From: Kitasatospora gansuensis
GTDB lineage: Bacteria; Actinomycetota; Actinomycetes; Streptomycetales; Streptomycetaceae
Direction of reading: 5' to 3'
Assembly (NCBI RefSeq): GCF_014203705.1
Contig: NZ_JACHJR010000001.1
Location: 5,146,001 to 5,210,000 of the forward strand
DNA: 64,000 nucleotides
Below are positions 1 to 8,571 of the stretch, piece by piece. Under the pieces are notes generated by a model. The model had not been told where the DNA came from. It made no database searches and saw nothing but the letters and a program-made list of their open reading frames with translations. The position numbers were made by a program, and so were the translations under genes. How positions within the stretch are numbered: position 1 is the first letter of the stretch; the number at the start of each line of letters is the position of its first letter.

Positions 1-1772
1 GCCCGTTGGTCGCCTCGCTCTACCGGGACGCGATCGGGCCGTTCAACACCATGAGTGAGCTGTACTTCTCGCACGTGCCCTCGGCCGAGGAGGTCACCGA
101 GGCCTGCGCGGAGTCGGCGAAGGCCTGCGCCCGGGCGCACTCCACTCAGCGGTTCTTCGACTCGCCCGGGCGGCTGATGGCGGCCCTGGTGCCCGGGCTG
201 CTGGTGGTGCTCGCCGAGGGCCTGCGCCGGGGCCTGCGATCGGCCTGGTGGATCACCGTCTGCACCGAACTGCTCTGGACCGGCCTGCTGGCCTGGGTGC
301 TGGCGGACAACTACGACGACTTCGCCCAGAGCGGCGGCGCGGGCTACCTGATCCAGCTGATGGGCGAGGCGATGCTGCTGCCGGTGGCGATGCTGGTGCT
401 GCTGCTGATCACCCGTCAGCGCTTCGACCAGCGGCTGCCCGGGCGGGACCTGCGCCGGCTGGCGCTGGTGATCGGCTCGGCGCTGCTGCTGAGCTGCGGG
501 GCGTACGTCGGGATCGGCTGGCTGGTCCGGGAGCAGTACGAGCCGGACGCCACCCTGGGCGAGCTGTTCGCCGGGCTGCCCTCGGAGCTGCTGCCGCCCG
601 CCTACAACGACCTGGTGCCGGACTATCCGATCGCGGCCGGCGGCACCGCGCAGGCGCTGGAGATCTGGTGCGGGGTGCTGTTCTGGGCGGTCGCGCTGGT
701 GGCGCTGCTGCTCGCGTTCCGCCGCCCGGTGGTGCACGTGGACGCCGAGGACGCGGCCCGGGCCCGGGAGCTGCTGATCCGGTACGGCGGCTCGACGCTC
801 TCCTTCATCTCCACCTGGGACGGCAACCACTACTGGTTCGACGAGCGCGGCGAGGCGGCCGTCCCGTACCGGGTGATCGCGACCGTGGCGCTGACCACCG
901 GCGACCCGTTCGGCGAACCCGAGGCCCGGCGCCGGGCGGTGGCCGGGTTCGCCCGGTATTGCGACGAGCGCGGCTGGACCCCGTGCTTCTACTCCGTCAC
1001 CGCCGACACCCGGCAGGCCGCCGACCAGCTCGGCTGGCGCTCGCTCCAGGTCGCCGAGGACACCGTGGTGCCGCTGCCCGACCTGGCCTTCACCGGCAAG
1101 AAGTGGCAGGACATCAGGACCTCGCTGAACAAGGCGGGCAAGGAGGGCATCACCGCCGAGTGGTGGACCTGGCAGGACGCCCCGATCGCGATCCGGGACC
1201 AGATCCGCTCGATCTCGGAGGAGTGGGTCTCGGACAAGGGCCTGCCGGAGATGGGCTTCACCCTGGGCGGCCTGGAGGAGCTGGCCGACCCGGCGGTCCG
1301 GGTGCTGGTCGCGGTGGACGCCGACCGCACCGTGCACGGGCTGACCAGCTGGATGCCGGTCTACCGGGACGGCGCCCCGGTGGGCTGGACGCTGGACTTC
1401 ATGCGGCGGCGCTCGGAGGGCTTCCGGGGCGTGATGGAGTTCCTGATCGCCTCCGCCGCGCTCGGCTTCAAGGAGGAGGGCGCCGAGTTCCTCAGCCTCT
1501 CCGGCGCCCCGCTGGCCCGGGCCGAGCGCGGTACCGAACCGAGCACGCTGGACCGGACCATGGACTGGCTGGGCCGGAGCATGGAGCCGGTGTACGGCTT
1601 CCGCTCGCTGCTCGCCTTCAAGGCCAAGTTCCAGCCCGAGTACCGGCCGATGTACATGGTCTACCCGGACCCGGCCGCGCTGGGCAGCATCAGCCGGGCG
1701 ATCGGCAAGGCCTACCTGCCGCACCTGACGCCGGCTCAGGGGGTCCGGTTGATGCGCAAACTGTCCGGCTGA
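1..1772 (+). CDS. DUF2156 / phosphatidylglycerol lysyltransferase-like membrane protein (5' partial)
   Basis: The reading frame is open to the left edge, so the gene is probably cut; a TTG at 6 is the first possible start in the window. The visible 588 residues have several membrane helices (about 60-245), then a soluble C-terminal half with the double GNAT-like DUF2156 fold found in MprF-type aminoacyl-phosphatidylglycerol synthases. Recognisable stretches are KKWQDIRTSLNKAGKEGI and the aromatic GWTLDFMRRR. By family such proteins transfer an amino acid from aminoacyl-tRNA to membrane lipid, changing surface charge; the exact substrate cannot be read from the sequence. It converges on the SsgA-like gene only 20 bases away. 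Confidence 0.8.
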   Translation, partial: PLVASLYRDAIGPFNTMSELYFSHVPSAEEVTEACAESAKACARAHSTQRFFDSPGRLMAALVPGLLVVLAEGLRRGLRSAWWITVCTELLWTGLLAWVLADNYDDFAQSGGAGYLIQLMGEAMLLPVAMLVLLLITRQRFDQRLPGRDLRRLALVIGSALLLSCGAYVGIGWLVREQYEPDATLGELFAGLPSELLPPAYNDLVPDYPIAAGGTAQALEIWCGVLFWAVALVALLLAFRRPVVHVDAEDAARARELLIRYGGSTLSFISTWDGNHYWFDERGEAAVPYRVIATVALTTGDPFGEPEARRRAVAGFARYCDERGWTPCFYSVTADTRQAADQLGWRSLQVAEDTVVPLPDLAFTGKKWQDIRTSLNKAGKEGITAEWWTWQDAPIAIRDQIRSISEEWVSDKGLPEMGFTLGGLEELADPAVRVLVAVDADRTVHGLTSWMPVYRDGAPVGWTLDFMRRRSEGFRGVMEFLIASAALGFKEEGAEFLSLSGAPLARAERGTEPSTLDRTMDWLGRSMEPVYGFRSLLAFKAKFQPEYRPMYMVYPDPAALGSISRAIGKAYLPHLTPAQGVRLMRKLSG

Positions 1773-1792
1773 CGGGCCCCCGGTCGAGCACC

Positions 1793-2236
1793 TCAGCCGA
1801 GCAGCTCGGCCAGTGCCCGGTCCGCGTCCAGGAGGCTGAACTCCTGGCCCTCGGGCACCGCGAGGTAGCTGCGCCAGAGGAAGCGGCGCAGCTCGGGCTC
1901 GTCGAACTGGAGCAGCGCGACGCCCTCGGGGGCCCGCAGCTCGACCATGGTGCGCCGGCCGAGCGCGGGGCGGACGTGCACGTCGCCGTCGCCGGTCGGC
2001 AGGTCGAGGCCGGTCGCCAGCAGCTGCCGGGCGAACACCCACTCGACCTCGGGCTGTGGCTGCGGGGTGTCCAGCAGCTCGGGCTCGACGTCCAGCGAGT
2101 ACTCGGCGGGGAAGCCCATCCGCACCGCCAGCGGGTCGTCGGCCCGGTACCGCAGGGTGACGCGGAGCAGGGCGGAGCGGTGGGTGCTGACGATGAGCCG
2201 GGCCTGCACGACCTGCTCGACAACGGCGGCGGACAT
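1793..2236 (-). CDS. SsgA-like (SALP) sporulation/cell-division regulator
   Basis: 147 residues with the SALP signature seen across streptomycetes: a first strand region ending in DDPLAVRM, then EWVFARQLL, a GDGDVHVRP turn, and a C-terminal DADRALAELL helix. SALPs are small cytoplasmic proteins that control septum placement and spore-wall remodelling during sporulation. The ATG at 2236 was chosen because a GGGAGGA ribosome site lies just upstream; a longer frame to 2356 has no such support. Which of SsgA-G it corresponds to cannot be decided here. A GTGA-N6-TCAC site lies about 100 bases upstream. Confidence 0.88.
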   Translation of the reverse strand: MSAAVVEQVVQARLIVSTHRSALLRVTLRYRADDPLAVRMGFPAEYSLDVEPELLDTPQPQPEVEWVFARQLLATGLDLPTGDGDVHVRPALGRRTMVELRAPEGVALLQFDEPELRRFLWRSYLAVPEGQEFSLLDADRALAELLG

Positions 2237-2555
2237 GGGTTCCTCCCGATCGGGCGCGGCCCGGTTGTTCGGGTCCGCACCAGTGAGAGGTGGGGGACCC
2301 CTGGGGCTTACGTCACTTTTGGCAGAAAATGGCGTGATCCACGTCACATTGCCCATGTCCTTTCCGTCGAAACCGCCCGGTCAGCTCGGGTTGAGCCCTG
2401 CCGAGATCCACCGTCCGGACGGTCCCGCGGACCTCGTGTCGGGCGGCCGACCGGGGCGGCTGCCGGTAGGCTAGGCGGGTTGTCCGACCGCTGCCCGACT
2501 GCGGGACGGGCCTGCCGCATAGGCCCTGACCTGCGATGATCCCCCTTCGGAGACC
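2237..2555. promoter_or_regulatory. Divergent intergenic region with a Crp-like palindrome
   Basis: 319 bases between the divergent SALP and helicase genes. The one clear motif is GTGATCCACGTCAC at 2334-2347, a perfect GTGA-N6-TCAC dyad of the kind bound by Crp-family regulators. It sits about 100 bases from the SALP start and 210 from the helicase start, so it more likely serves the SALP gene. A second TCACTTTT/AAAATGG-rich stretch flanks it. No RNA gene is seen. Confidence 0.45.
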
Positions 2556-4403
2556 GTGAGTACTGCCGCTTCCTCCGCCATGGCCCCGCTCTTCTCGGAC
2601 GCCGCCGACCCGCATGCGCCGGTCCGCGCCGTCGCCGCGGGCTCGCACCACCTGTCCCCGGCCTTCCCGAGCCGCGCCGCGTACGGCACGGCGGGCAAGC
2701 TCCGGGCTTGGCAGCAGGGTGCGCTGGACAAGTACGTCGAGAAGCAGCCGCGGGACTTCCTTGCGGTCGCCACCCCCGGCGCCGGTAAGACCACCTTCGC
2801 GCTCACGCTGGCCTCGTACCTGCTGCACAACCACCTGGTGCAGCAGATCACCGTGGTCGCCCCGACCGAGCACCTGAAGAAGCAGTGGGCCGAGGCCGCC
2901 GCCCGGATAGGCATCAAGCTCGACCCGGCGTACTCCTCGGGGCCGCTGTCGAAGGAGTACCACGGCATCGTGGTCACCTACGCGGGCGTCGGGGTCAACC
3001 CGATGCTGCACCGCAACCGCACCGAGGCCAGGAAGACCCTGGTGGTGATGGACGAGATCCACCACGCCGGTGACTCCAAGTCCTGGGGCGAGGCCTGCTT
3101 CGAGGCCTTCGAGCCGGCCACCCGGCGGCTCTCGCTGACCGGTACGCCGTTCCGCTCGGACACCAACCCGATCCCGTTCGTCCAGTACGAGCAGGACACC
3201 GACGGGCTGCGGAAGTCGGTCGCCGACTACACCTACGGGTACGGGCACGCGCTGGCCGACCACGTGGTCCGCCCGGTGATCTTCCTCTCGTACAGCGGCA
3301 ACATGCGCTGGCGGACCAAGTCCGGCGACGAGCTGGAGGCCCGGCTCGGCGAGCCGATGACCAAGGACCTGATCGCGCAGGCCTGGCGGACCGCGCTGGC
3401 GCCGCAGGGCGAGTGGATCCCGAGCGTGCTGCAGGCCGCCGACAAGCGGCTCACCGAGGTCCGCAAGGCGATCCCGGACGCCGGTGGTCTGGTGATCGCC
3501 ACCGACCAGAACGTGGCCCGGGCCTACGCCAAGATCCTGCGCGAGATCTCCGGGGAGAAGGTCACCCTGGTGCTCTCCGACGAGACCGAGGCCTCCCAGC
3601 GGATCTCCGACTACGCGGCGGGCACCTCCCGCTGGATGGTCGCGGTCCGGATGGTGTCCGAGGGCGTCGACGTGCCCCGGCTCTGCGTCGGGGTGTACGC
3701 CACCTCGATCTCCACCCCGCTGTTCTTCGCCCAGGCGGTCGGCCGTTTCGTCCGGGCCCGCAAGCGCGGGGAGACCGCCTCGGTCTTCCTGCCCACCGTG
3801 CCCACCCTGCTCGGCTTCGCCAACGAGATGGAGCTGCAGCGCGACCACGTGCTGGACCGGCCGAAGAAGGAGGGCGACGGTCTCTTCGACGAGGAGGACC
3901 GGCTGCTCGCCGAGGCCGAGCGGGCCAACGACGGCCCGGACGGCGCGGGCGGCGACGAGTTCAGCTACGAGGCGATCGGCTCCGACGCGGTCTTCGACCG
4001 GGTGCTCTACAACTCCATGGAGTTCGGGATGCAGGCGCACCCGGGCAGCGAGGAGGAGGACGACTACCTCGGTATCCCCGGTCTGCTGGAGCCGGACCAG
4101 GTGCAGATGCTGCTGCAGAAACGTCAGACCCGGCAGATCCAGCGCTCCAAGGGCAAGCCGGCCGAGGAGGCCGACCTGCTGGAACTCCCGGCCGAGCAGC
4201 GCCCGGTGGTGACCCATCAGGAGCTGCGTGACCTGCGCAAGGAGCTGAACGGGCTGGTCGCCGCCTGGCACCACCGCACCAACCAGCCGCACGGCACCAT
4301 CCACAACGAGCTGCGCCGGCAGTGCGGTGGTCCGCTCACCGCGCAGGCGACGGCCAACCAGCTGAAAGCCAGGATCGCCAAGGTCCGCGAGTGGGCGAAC
4401 TGA
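2556..4403 (+). CDS. DEAD/DEAH-type superfamily 2 helicase
   Basis: 615 residues. Motif I (Walker A) is ATPGAGKTT at 72-80, motif II is DEIHH near 166, motif III region is SLTGTPFRS near 194, and motif VI is QAVGRFVRARKRG near 393-405. This is the XPB/RadD-like branch of SF2 ATP-dependent helicases; the substrate is presumably duplex or branched nucleic acid. The C-terminal third (about 430-615) is acidic then helical with no recognised domain. GTG start at 2556 follows a CGGAGA site. It is transcribed away from the SALP gene and is followed by a long non-coding region, so it is probably monocistronic. Confidence 0.9.
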   Translation: MSTAASSAMAPLFSDAADPHAPVRAVAAGSHHLSPAFPSRAAYGTAGKLRAWQQGALDKYVEKQPRDFLAVATPGAGKTTFALTLASYLLHNHLVQQITVVAPTEHLKKQWAEAAARIGIKLDPAYSSGPLSKEYHGIVVTYAGVGVNPMLHRNRTEARKTLVVMDEIHHAGDSKSWGEACFEAFEPATRRLSLTGTPFRSDTNPIPFVQYEQDTDGLRKSVADYTYGYGHALADHVVRPVIFLSYSGNMRWRTKSGDELEARLGEPMTKDLIAQAWRTALAPQGEWIPSVLQAADKRLTEVRKAIPDAGGLVIATDQNVARAYAKILREISGEKVTLVLSDETEASQRISDYAAGTSRWMVAVRMVSEGVDVPRLCVGVYATSISTPLFFAQAVGRFVRARKRGETASVFLPTVPTLLGFANEMELQRDHVLDRPKKEGDGLFDEEDRLLAEAERANDGPDGAGGDEFSYEAIGSDAVFDRVLYNSMEFGMQAHPGSEEEDDYLGIPGLLEPDQVQMLLQKRQTRQIQRSKGKPAEEADLLELPAEQRPVVTHQELRDLRKELNGLVAAWHHRTNQPHGTIHNELRRQCGGPLTAQATANQLKARIAKVREWAN

Positions 4404-4882
4404 CCGTTTCGGGCCTGTTTCGTCCGATCGGTCGACGAATCGTCAGAAATCACCCCGGCCGGGGTTCCGGCCTGTCCTGCCCCGGCTGCGGCTCGGCCGC
4501 CGTGCTGACCGTCGCGGTGCTCTGGACGGTCGGTCGTAACCTCTGGTGACTGTCCGCTCTCCGGACTCCGTTCGAACAGACAGTCGGAAAAGGCCCATTC
4601 GAATGGGCTTGTTGTCCGGATTTGCGGTCTGTTCGATAACAGATCTTGCCCGAATTTTGGACAGACCCTTCCGCAGCGTGCCCCTCCTTCACTACTTTCT
4701 CCACACGCTCTCTCGAACGACCCACCCCAACCCGAGACGGGCACCGCAGGGCTGTCCGTTCGTCGACGACGCCGACGGACCGCTCCAGGGCGGAAACCCC
4801 ACCTGCGCGTAGAAACCCGGACCCCGGGTCAGGCCCCGTCCTGCCCGCAAGCCGGTGACCACCGCAGAAAGGAATGCGCGTC
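4404..4882. promoter_or_regulatory. Long intergenic region with nested inverted repeats
   Basis: About 480 bases without a convincing gene, unusually AT-rich in the middle. At 4572-4581 TCGAACAGAC is mirrored by GTCTGTTCGA at 4627-4636, a perfect 10-bp inverted repeat. Nested between them is the 16-bp perfect palindrome GCCCATTCGAATGGGC at 4593-4608. This looks like an operator or structured leader for the IclR gene that follows. Short ORFs here lack ribosome sites and coding bias. Confidence 0.5.
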
Positions 4883-5533
4883 GTGACTGCCGAGACCTCC
4901 CAGACCCTGGACCGTGGTGTCCGGGTCCTCAAACTGCTGGCCGACTCCGAGCGCGGCCTGACCGTCACCGAGCTGGCGGCCCGCCTGGCCGTCAACCGGA
5001 CGGTCGTCTACCGGCTGCTGGCCACCCTGGAGCAGCACGGGCTGGTCCGCCGCGACATCGGCGGCCGGGCCCGGGTCGGGCTCGGCGTGCTGCGGCTGGC
5101 CCACCGGGTCCACCCGCTGCTCCGGGAGGCCGCGCTGCCCGCGCTGCGCAGCCTGGCCGAGGATCTCGGCGCCACCGCCCACCTGACCCTGGTCGACGGC
5201 GCCGAGGCACTCGCGGTGGCCGTGGTGGAGCCGAGCTGGACCGACTTCCACGTCGCGTACCGGACCGGCCTGCGGCACCCGCTGGACGAGAGCGCGGCCG
5301 GCCGGGCGATCCTGGAGGCCCGCAACTTCCCCGGTCAGCGACGGCCCGAGCAGGGCTTCGTGATCACCCGGGCGGAGGAGCAGTCCGGGGCCAGTGGTGC
5401 GGCGGCGGCCCTGCTCGGGCTGAGCGGCATCGAGGGCAGCGTCGGCGTGGTGATGCTCAACGGGCTGGTGCCCGAACGGGTCGGCCCGCGGGTGGTGGAG
5501 GCCGCGACCGAGGTGGCGGACGCCCTCCGGTAG
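4883..5533 (+). CDS. IclR-family transcriptional regulator
   Basis: 216 residues with an N-terminal winged helix-turn-helix (SQTLDRGVRVLKLLADSERGLTVTELAARLAVNRTVVYRLL; given here as its two ends SQTLDRGVRVL and NRTVVYRLL) and a C-terminal IclR effector domain that is short and slightly degenerate. GTG at 4883 is preferred over ATG at 4874, because GAAAGGA ends right at the ATG but is 9 bases from the GTG. The stop is 55 bases before the next gene. The long palindrome-containing upstream region suggests autoregulation; the effector is unknown. Confidence 0.85.
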   Translation: MTAETSQTLDRGVRVLKLLADSERGLTVTELAARLAVNRTVVYRLLATLEQHGLVRRDIGGRARVGLGVLRLAHRVHPLLREAALPALRSLAEDLGATAHLTLVDGAEALAVAVVEPSWTDFHVAYRTGLRHPLDESAAGRAILEARNFPGQRRPEQGFVITRAEEQSGASGAAAALLGLSGIEGSVGVVMLNGLVPERVGPRVVEAATEVADALR

Positions 5534-5576
5534 TCGGTGCTTGGTCGAGGCGCCGCCGCCCGGCGGGGTTGCCCCG

Positions 5577-5582
5577 TACGAT
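5577..5582 (+). promoter_or_regulatory. -10 hexamer of a leaderless promoter (TACGAT)
   Basis: TACGAT lies exactly 6 bases before the GTG at 5589, the spacing seen at many other starts in this window and expected for leaderless transcripts. Confidence 0.5.
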
Positions 5583-5588
5583 TCCGGT

Positions 5589-6395
5589 GTGTCCGATGCG
5601 AAGCTTCCCCCGGTGCTGACCCGTCCGAAGACCCGCGCGCTGGCCCTGTGCGGGGTGCTGGTCGCGGGGCTGTTCGGGACGGCGGCCTTCGTGCCGCTGC
5701 CGTTCACCCTGACCATGCCGGGGACCACCGCGGACGTGCTCGGCTCGTACGAGGGGCAGCCGGTGCTGACGGTCACCGGGGCGCCGCTCCGGCAGACCGA
5801 CGGGCAGCTGCGGATGGTGACCATCGCGGCCACCAACCCGGGCGAGCGGACCAGGCTGTTCACCGCGCTGGACGCCTGGCTGAACCCGGACGAGGCGGTG
5901 CTGCCGTCCGAGGCGGTCTACCCGCAGCGGGATCCGGCCAAGGCCGAGCAGGTGACGGCGGAACAGATGACGGAGTCCCAGGACAGCGCCACTGTCGCGG
6001 CGCTGAACTACCTGAAGCTCTCGCCGACCCAGGTGAAGGTGAAGGTCGACCTGGGCTCGATCGGCGGCCCGAGCGCGGGCCAGCTGCTGGCGCTCGGCAT
6101 CGTCGACAAGCTGGCCGGTGACGGCAAGGGCGGTGACCTGTCCGGCGGCAAGGTGATCGCGGGTACCGGCACCATCGACGACCAGGGCAACATCGGCGCG
6201 GTCGGCGGCGTACCGCTGAAGACCCAGGCGGCCGCCCGGGACGGCGCGACCGTCTTCCTGGTGCCGAGGAGCGAGTGCTCGTCGGCCAAGGTGAACACCC
6301 CGGCCGGACTGCGGCTGGTGCCGGTGGAGACCCTGGCGGGCGCGGTCGCTGCTCTGACCGCGTTGAACACCGGTGGTTCGGTGCCCGCCTGCTGA
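5589..6395 (+). CDS. Membrane-anchored Lon-type (S16) protease without a PDZ domain
   Basis: 268 residues: one N-terminal membrane segment (about 17-37), a short extracytoplasmic region, and a C-terminal Lon proteolytic fold. The Ser-Lys dyad is visible: GGPSAG with Ser near 162 and VPLKTQAA with Lys near 211. Relatives of the YlbL type usually carry a PDZ domain between membrane anchor and protease; here that region is replaced by about 100 residues with no clear PDZ motif. GTG 5589 is chosen from the TACGAT -10 box 6 bases upstream; an earlier in-frame start at 5541 is possible. Substrate unknown. Confidence 0.82.
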   Translation: MSDAKLPPVLTRPKTRALALCGVLVAGLFGTAAFVPLPFTLTMPGTTADVLGSYEGQPVLTVTGAPLRQTDGQLRMVTIAATNPGERTRLFTALDAWLNPDEAVLPSEAVYPQRDPAKAEQVTAEQMTESQDSATVAALNYLKLSPTQVKVKVDLGSIGGPSAGQLLALGIVDKLAGDGKGGDLSGGKVIAGTGTIDDQGNIGAVGGVPLKTQAAARDGATVFLVPRSECSSAKVNTPAGLRLVPVETLAGAVAALTALNTGGSVPAC

Positions 6396-6421
6396 CGCTC
6401 CTTCGACCTGCTCAGATCCGT

Positions 6422-6447
6422 CCGGCCCGTGCTGCTTGCCGGGCCGG
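6422..6447. terminator. Bidirectional terminator hairpin
   Basis: CCGGCCC and GGGCCGG pair around a 12-base loop between the convergent protease and IclR genes. No T-run is present, which is common in this group. Confidence 0.55.
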
Positions 6448-6452
6448 TCGGG

Positions 6453-7214
6453 TCACAGTCCGAACGCGACCGACGCGAAGTCGTCGCTCAGCCTGGTCCG
6501 CAACTGGGCGGCGATCTGCGGTAACCGGTGCGCCTGGGTCATCGGCAGCGAGACCGAGACCGCGGCCAGCCCGCTGCCGGCCACGATCGGCACCGCCGCC
6601 GCCGCGGTGCCGAGCACGAACTCCTGGTACTGGGTGATCGGCGCGGCCCGCTGCGGCCCCTGCCGGGGCAGCAGCGGCAGCTGGGCCGGGTCGCGCAGGG
6701 TGTACGGGGTGAACGCGACCATCGGGTACCTGGCCAGGTAGGACCGGCGCTCCTCGGCGGACATCAGCGCGAGCAGGGTCTTGCCCGCCGAGGTGGCGTG
6801 CGCCCCGGCCGGGAAGTCCGCCAGGTCGACGGTGGGCGCGCCGGGCGCGGCCTGGGCCGCGACCAGCACCACCTCGCCCTGGTGGTACCGGGTCAGGTAG
6901 ACGGCGGCGGCCAGGTCGTCGCTGAGCCGGCGCAGCAGCCGGTCGAGCCGCCGGTGCCCGGCGGCCGGGCTCTCCTCCCGACAGAGCCCGGCGACCGCGG
7001 GACCGGTCAGGTAGCGGCCCTCCCGGCGTTCCAGGTAGCAGTCGTGCACCAGGGTGCGGAGTAGGTGGTACGCGGTGCCCAGTGCCAGCCCGGTGTCCCG
7101 GGCGAGCTGCTTGGCGGTGGCCCCGCGCGGGTAGCGGGCGACCGCCTCCAGCAGCCGCAGGGCGCGCTGGGCGGAGGCGATCAGGGTGGGCGGACCGCCG
7201 ATCTCGGGGCTCAC
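6453..7214 (-). CDS. IclR-family transcriptional regulator
   Basis: 253 residues, full length for the family. N-terminal winged helix-turn-helix (about 12-75, with SAQRALRLLEAVAR and LALGTAYHLLRTL) and a C-terminal effector-binding domain (about 85-250). GTG start at 7214 has an ideal GGAGGAG site. It is one of two IclR genes within 3 kb that are not closely similar to each other. The 14-bp palindrome at 7322-7335 lies about 110 bases upstream and may be its operator. Target pathway unknown; the neighbouring Lrp and dioxygenase genes make aromatic amino-acid use a possibility only. Confidence 0.88.
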   Translation of the reverse strand: MSPEIGGPPTLIASAQRALRLLEAVARYPRGATAKQLARDTGLALGTAYHLLRTLVHDCYLERREGRYLTGPAVAGLCREESPAAGHRRLDRLLRRLSDDLAAAVYLTRYHQGEVVLVAAQAAPGAPTVDLADFPAGAHATSAGKTLLALMSAEERRSYLARYPMVAFTPYTLRDPAQLPLLPRQGPQRAAPITQYQEFVLGTAAAAVPIVAGSGLAAVSVSLPMTQAHRLPQIAAQLRTRLSDDFASVAFGL

Positions 7215-7321
7215 CGTGCTCCTCCGGGCGGGTGGGGGGCGGGAGCTGACGGAATGGCAGGTGATGGGTATTCACACCACGGTATGGATCTCATGCTTGT
7301 GATCTTTACGCGCACGAGCCG

Positions 7322-7335
7322 TTGGCATATGCCAA
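7322..7335. promoter_or_regulatory. 14-bp perfect palindrome, candidate operator
   Basis: TTGGCATATGCCAA is a perfect dyad in the 153-base gap between the IclR and Lrp genes. The AT-rich centre and size fit a dimeric regulator site. Confidence 0.5.
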
Positions 7336-7367
7336 TTCGGGTCTGTGTTGCCCGCTGCCGGCGGGTA

Positions 7368-7850
7368 CTACTCCCGGGCGGCCTGATCCACCAGCGGCAT
7401 GATCCGGAACGGCACCGGATTCTCCAGCGCGATCGCGGTCGAGGCCCGGACGATCCCGTCGAAGCCCACCACCCGGTCGATCACCCGCTGCAGATCGGCG
7501 TTCGACCGGGCCACGATCCGCACCAGCATGTCCCCGTGCCCGGTGATGGTGTGCAGCTCCAGCACCTCCGGAACGGAGGTCAGATGGGCCCGGACGTCCA
7601 CCCCCTGACCCTGCGAGATCTCCAGCGTGGCGAAGGCCGTGACCGGGTAGCCGATCGCCGCCGGGTCCACCTGGGGACCGAACCCGCCGATCACGCCCCG
7701 GGCCTGCAGCCGGTCCAGCCGGGCCTGCACGGTGCCCCGGGCGACCTGGAGCCGGCGGGAGCACTCCAGTACCCCGATCCGGGGCTCCTCGCTGAGAAGT
7801 CTGATCAACTTGCCGTCGAGCGCGTCGATGGCGTCGTTCGGGGTGTGCAC
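7368..7850 (-). CDS. Lrp/AsnC-family transcriptional regulator
   Basis: 160 residues: N-terminal helix-turn-helix (about 6-60, LDGKLIRLLSEEPRIG and VARGTVQARLDRL) and a C-terminal RAM ligand-binding domain (about 70-150, with HTITGHGDMLVRI). GTG 7850 was chosen by alignment to the family N-terminus and a GGAG-containing site. Lrp proteins sense amino acids. It is divergent from the dioxygenase-like gene across about 180 bases, the arrangement I recall for hpd and its regulator in S. coelicolor, so tyrosine catabolism control is the likely original role. Confidence 0.87.
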   Translation of the reverse strand: MHTPNDAIDALDGKLIRLLSEEPRIGVLECSRRLQVARGTVQARLDRLQARGVIGGFGPQVDPAAIGYPVTAFATLEISQGQGVDVRAHLTSVPEVLELHTITGHGDMLVRIVARSNADLQRVIDRVVGFDGIVRASTAIALENPVPFRIMPLVDQAARE

Positions 7851-8030
7851 GGCCGCTCCGTCCGGTGGGCAATCTGTCCAGCTGCGCCTGTCATTGTCCG
7901 GCCCGGTCGCACAGCTTGCCCAGCGGAAAACGGAACAGTTGCGCAACGCCGGTCCGGACGGCACGCTCCCCCCACCGCCTCGTGGTGCGGGCCCCCACAC
8001 CGCGCCACGAGGCCAACCGGGGAGGTTCTC

Positions 8031-8561
8031 TTGACCGACGTCTCCATGGCACCGCTCGCCCTCCACCCGGACGAGAACGGTCCGCTGCCGGCCCTGCGCA
8101 CCGATGCCTTGCTCGCCGTCCGGGACGCCCGCCGCACCGCCCGCTACTACTGCTCCGCGCTGGCCATGCGGTGCACCGCGTACGCGGGCCCCGAGACCGG
8201 CCGTCCCGACACGCTCTCCTTCGTCCTGGAGTCCGGGGCGACCCGACTGATCGTCAGCTCCGCCCTGCACCCCTTCACCGAGCGGGCCGAACGGATCGCC
8301 CGGCACGTCTCCCGGCACGGCGACACCATCCTCGACCTGGTCATCGAAGTGCCCGACGCCTACGCCGCGTACGACTACGCGGTCGACCGCGGCGCCCTCT
8401 CGGTGGCCGAACCGTACGAGCTCACCGACCGCTACGGCACCGCCGTACTGGCCACCCTGGGCACCCCGGGGCCCGCCCACCACGTGCTGGTCGAGCGCAC
8501 CGCCTACCCGGGGCCCTACCTGCCGGGCTACCTCGCGCCGCCGCCGGGCATCCTGGGCTGA
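8031..8561 (+). CDS. Truncated 4-hydroxyphenylpyruvate dioxygenase (N-terminal VOC domain only)
   Basis: 176 residues that align well with the N-terminal half of streptomycete HPPD (RRTARYYCSALAMRCTAY, SVAEPYELTDRYGTAVLA, GPYLPGYLAPP) but end in a clean stop where the full enzyme (about 380 residues) would continue into its catalytic domain. The iron ligands of HPPD (His187, His270, Glu349 in the S. avermitilis enzyme) all lie beyond this point, so it cannot be an active HPPD. TTG 8031 follows GGAGG by 5 bases. It may be a relic, or a domain with a new binding role. The missing half is not found downstream. Confidence 0.75.
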   Translation: MTDVSMAPLALHPDENGPLPALRTDALLAVRDARRTARYYCSALAMRCTAYAGPETGRPDTLSFVLESGATRLIVSSALHPFTERAERIARHVSRHGDTILDLVIEVPDAYAAYDYAVDRGALSVAEPYELTDRYGTAVLATLGTPGPAHHVLVERTAYPGPYLPGYLAPPPGILG

Positions 8562-8571
8562 CCGCGGTCTC

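Noticed and set aside
4546..4812. 88-codon frame in the gap before the IclR gene
   Set aside because: No ribosome site, poor codon bias, and it lies across the nested palindromes.
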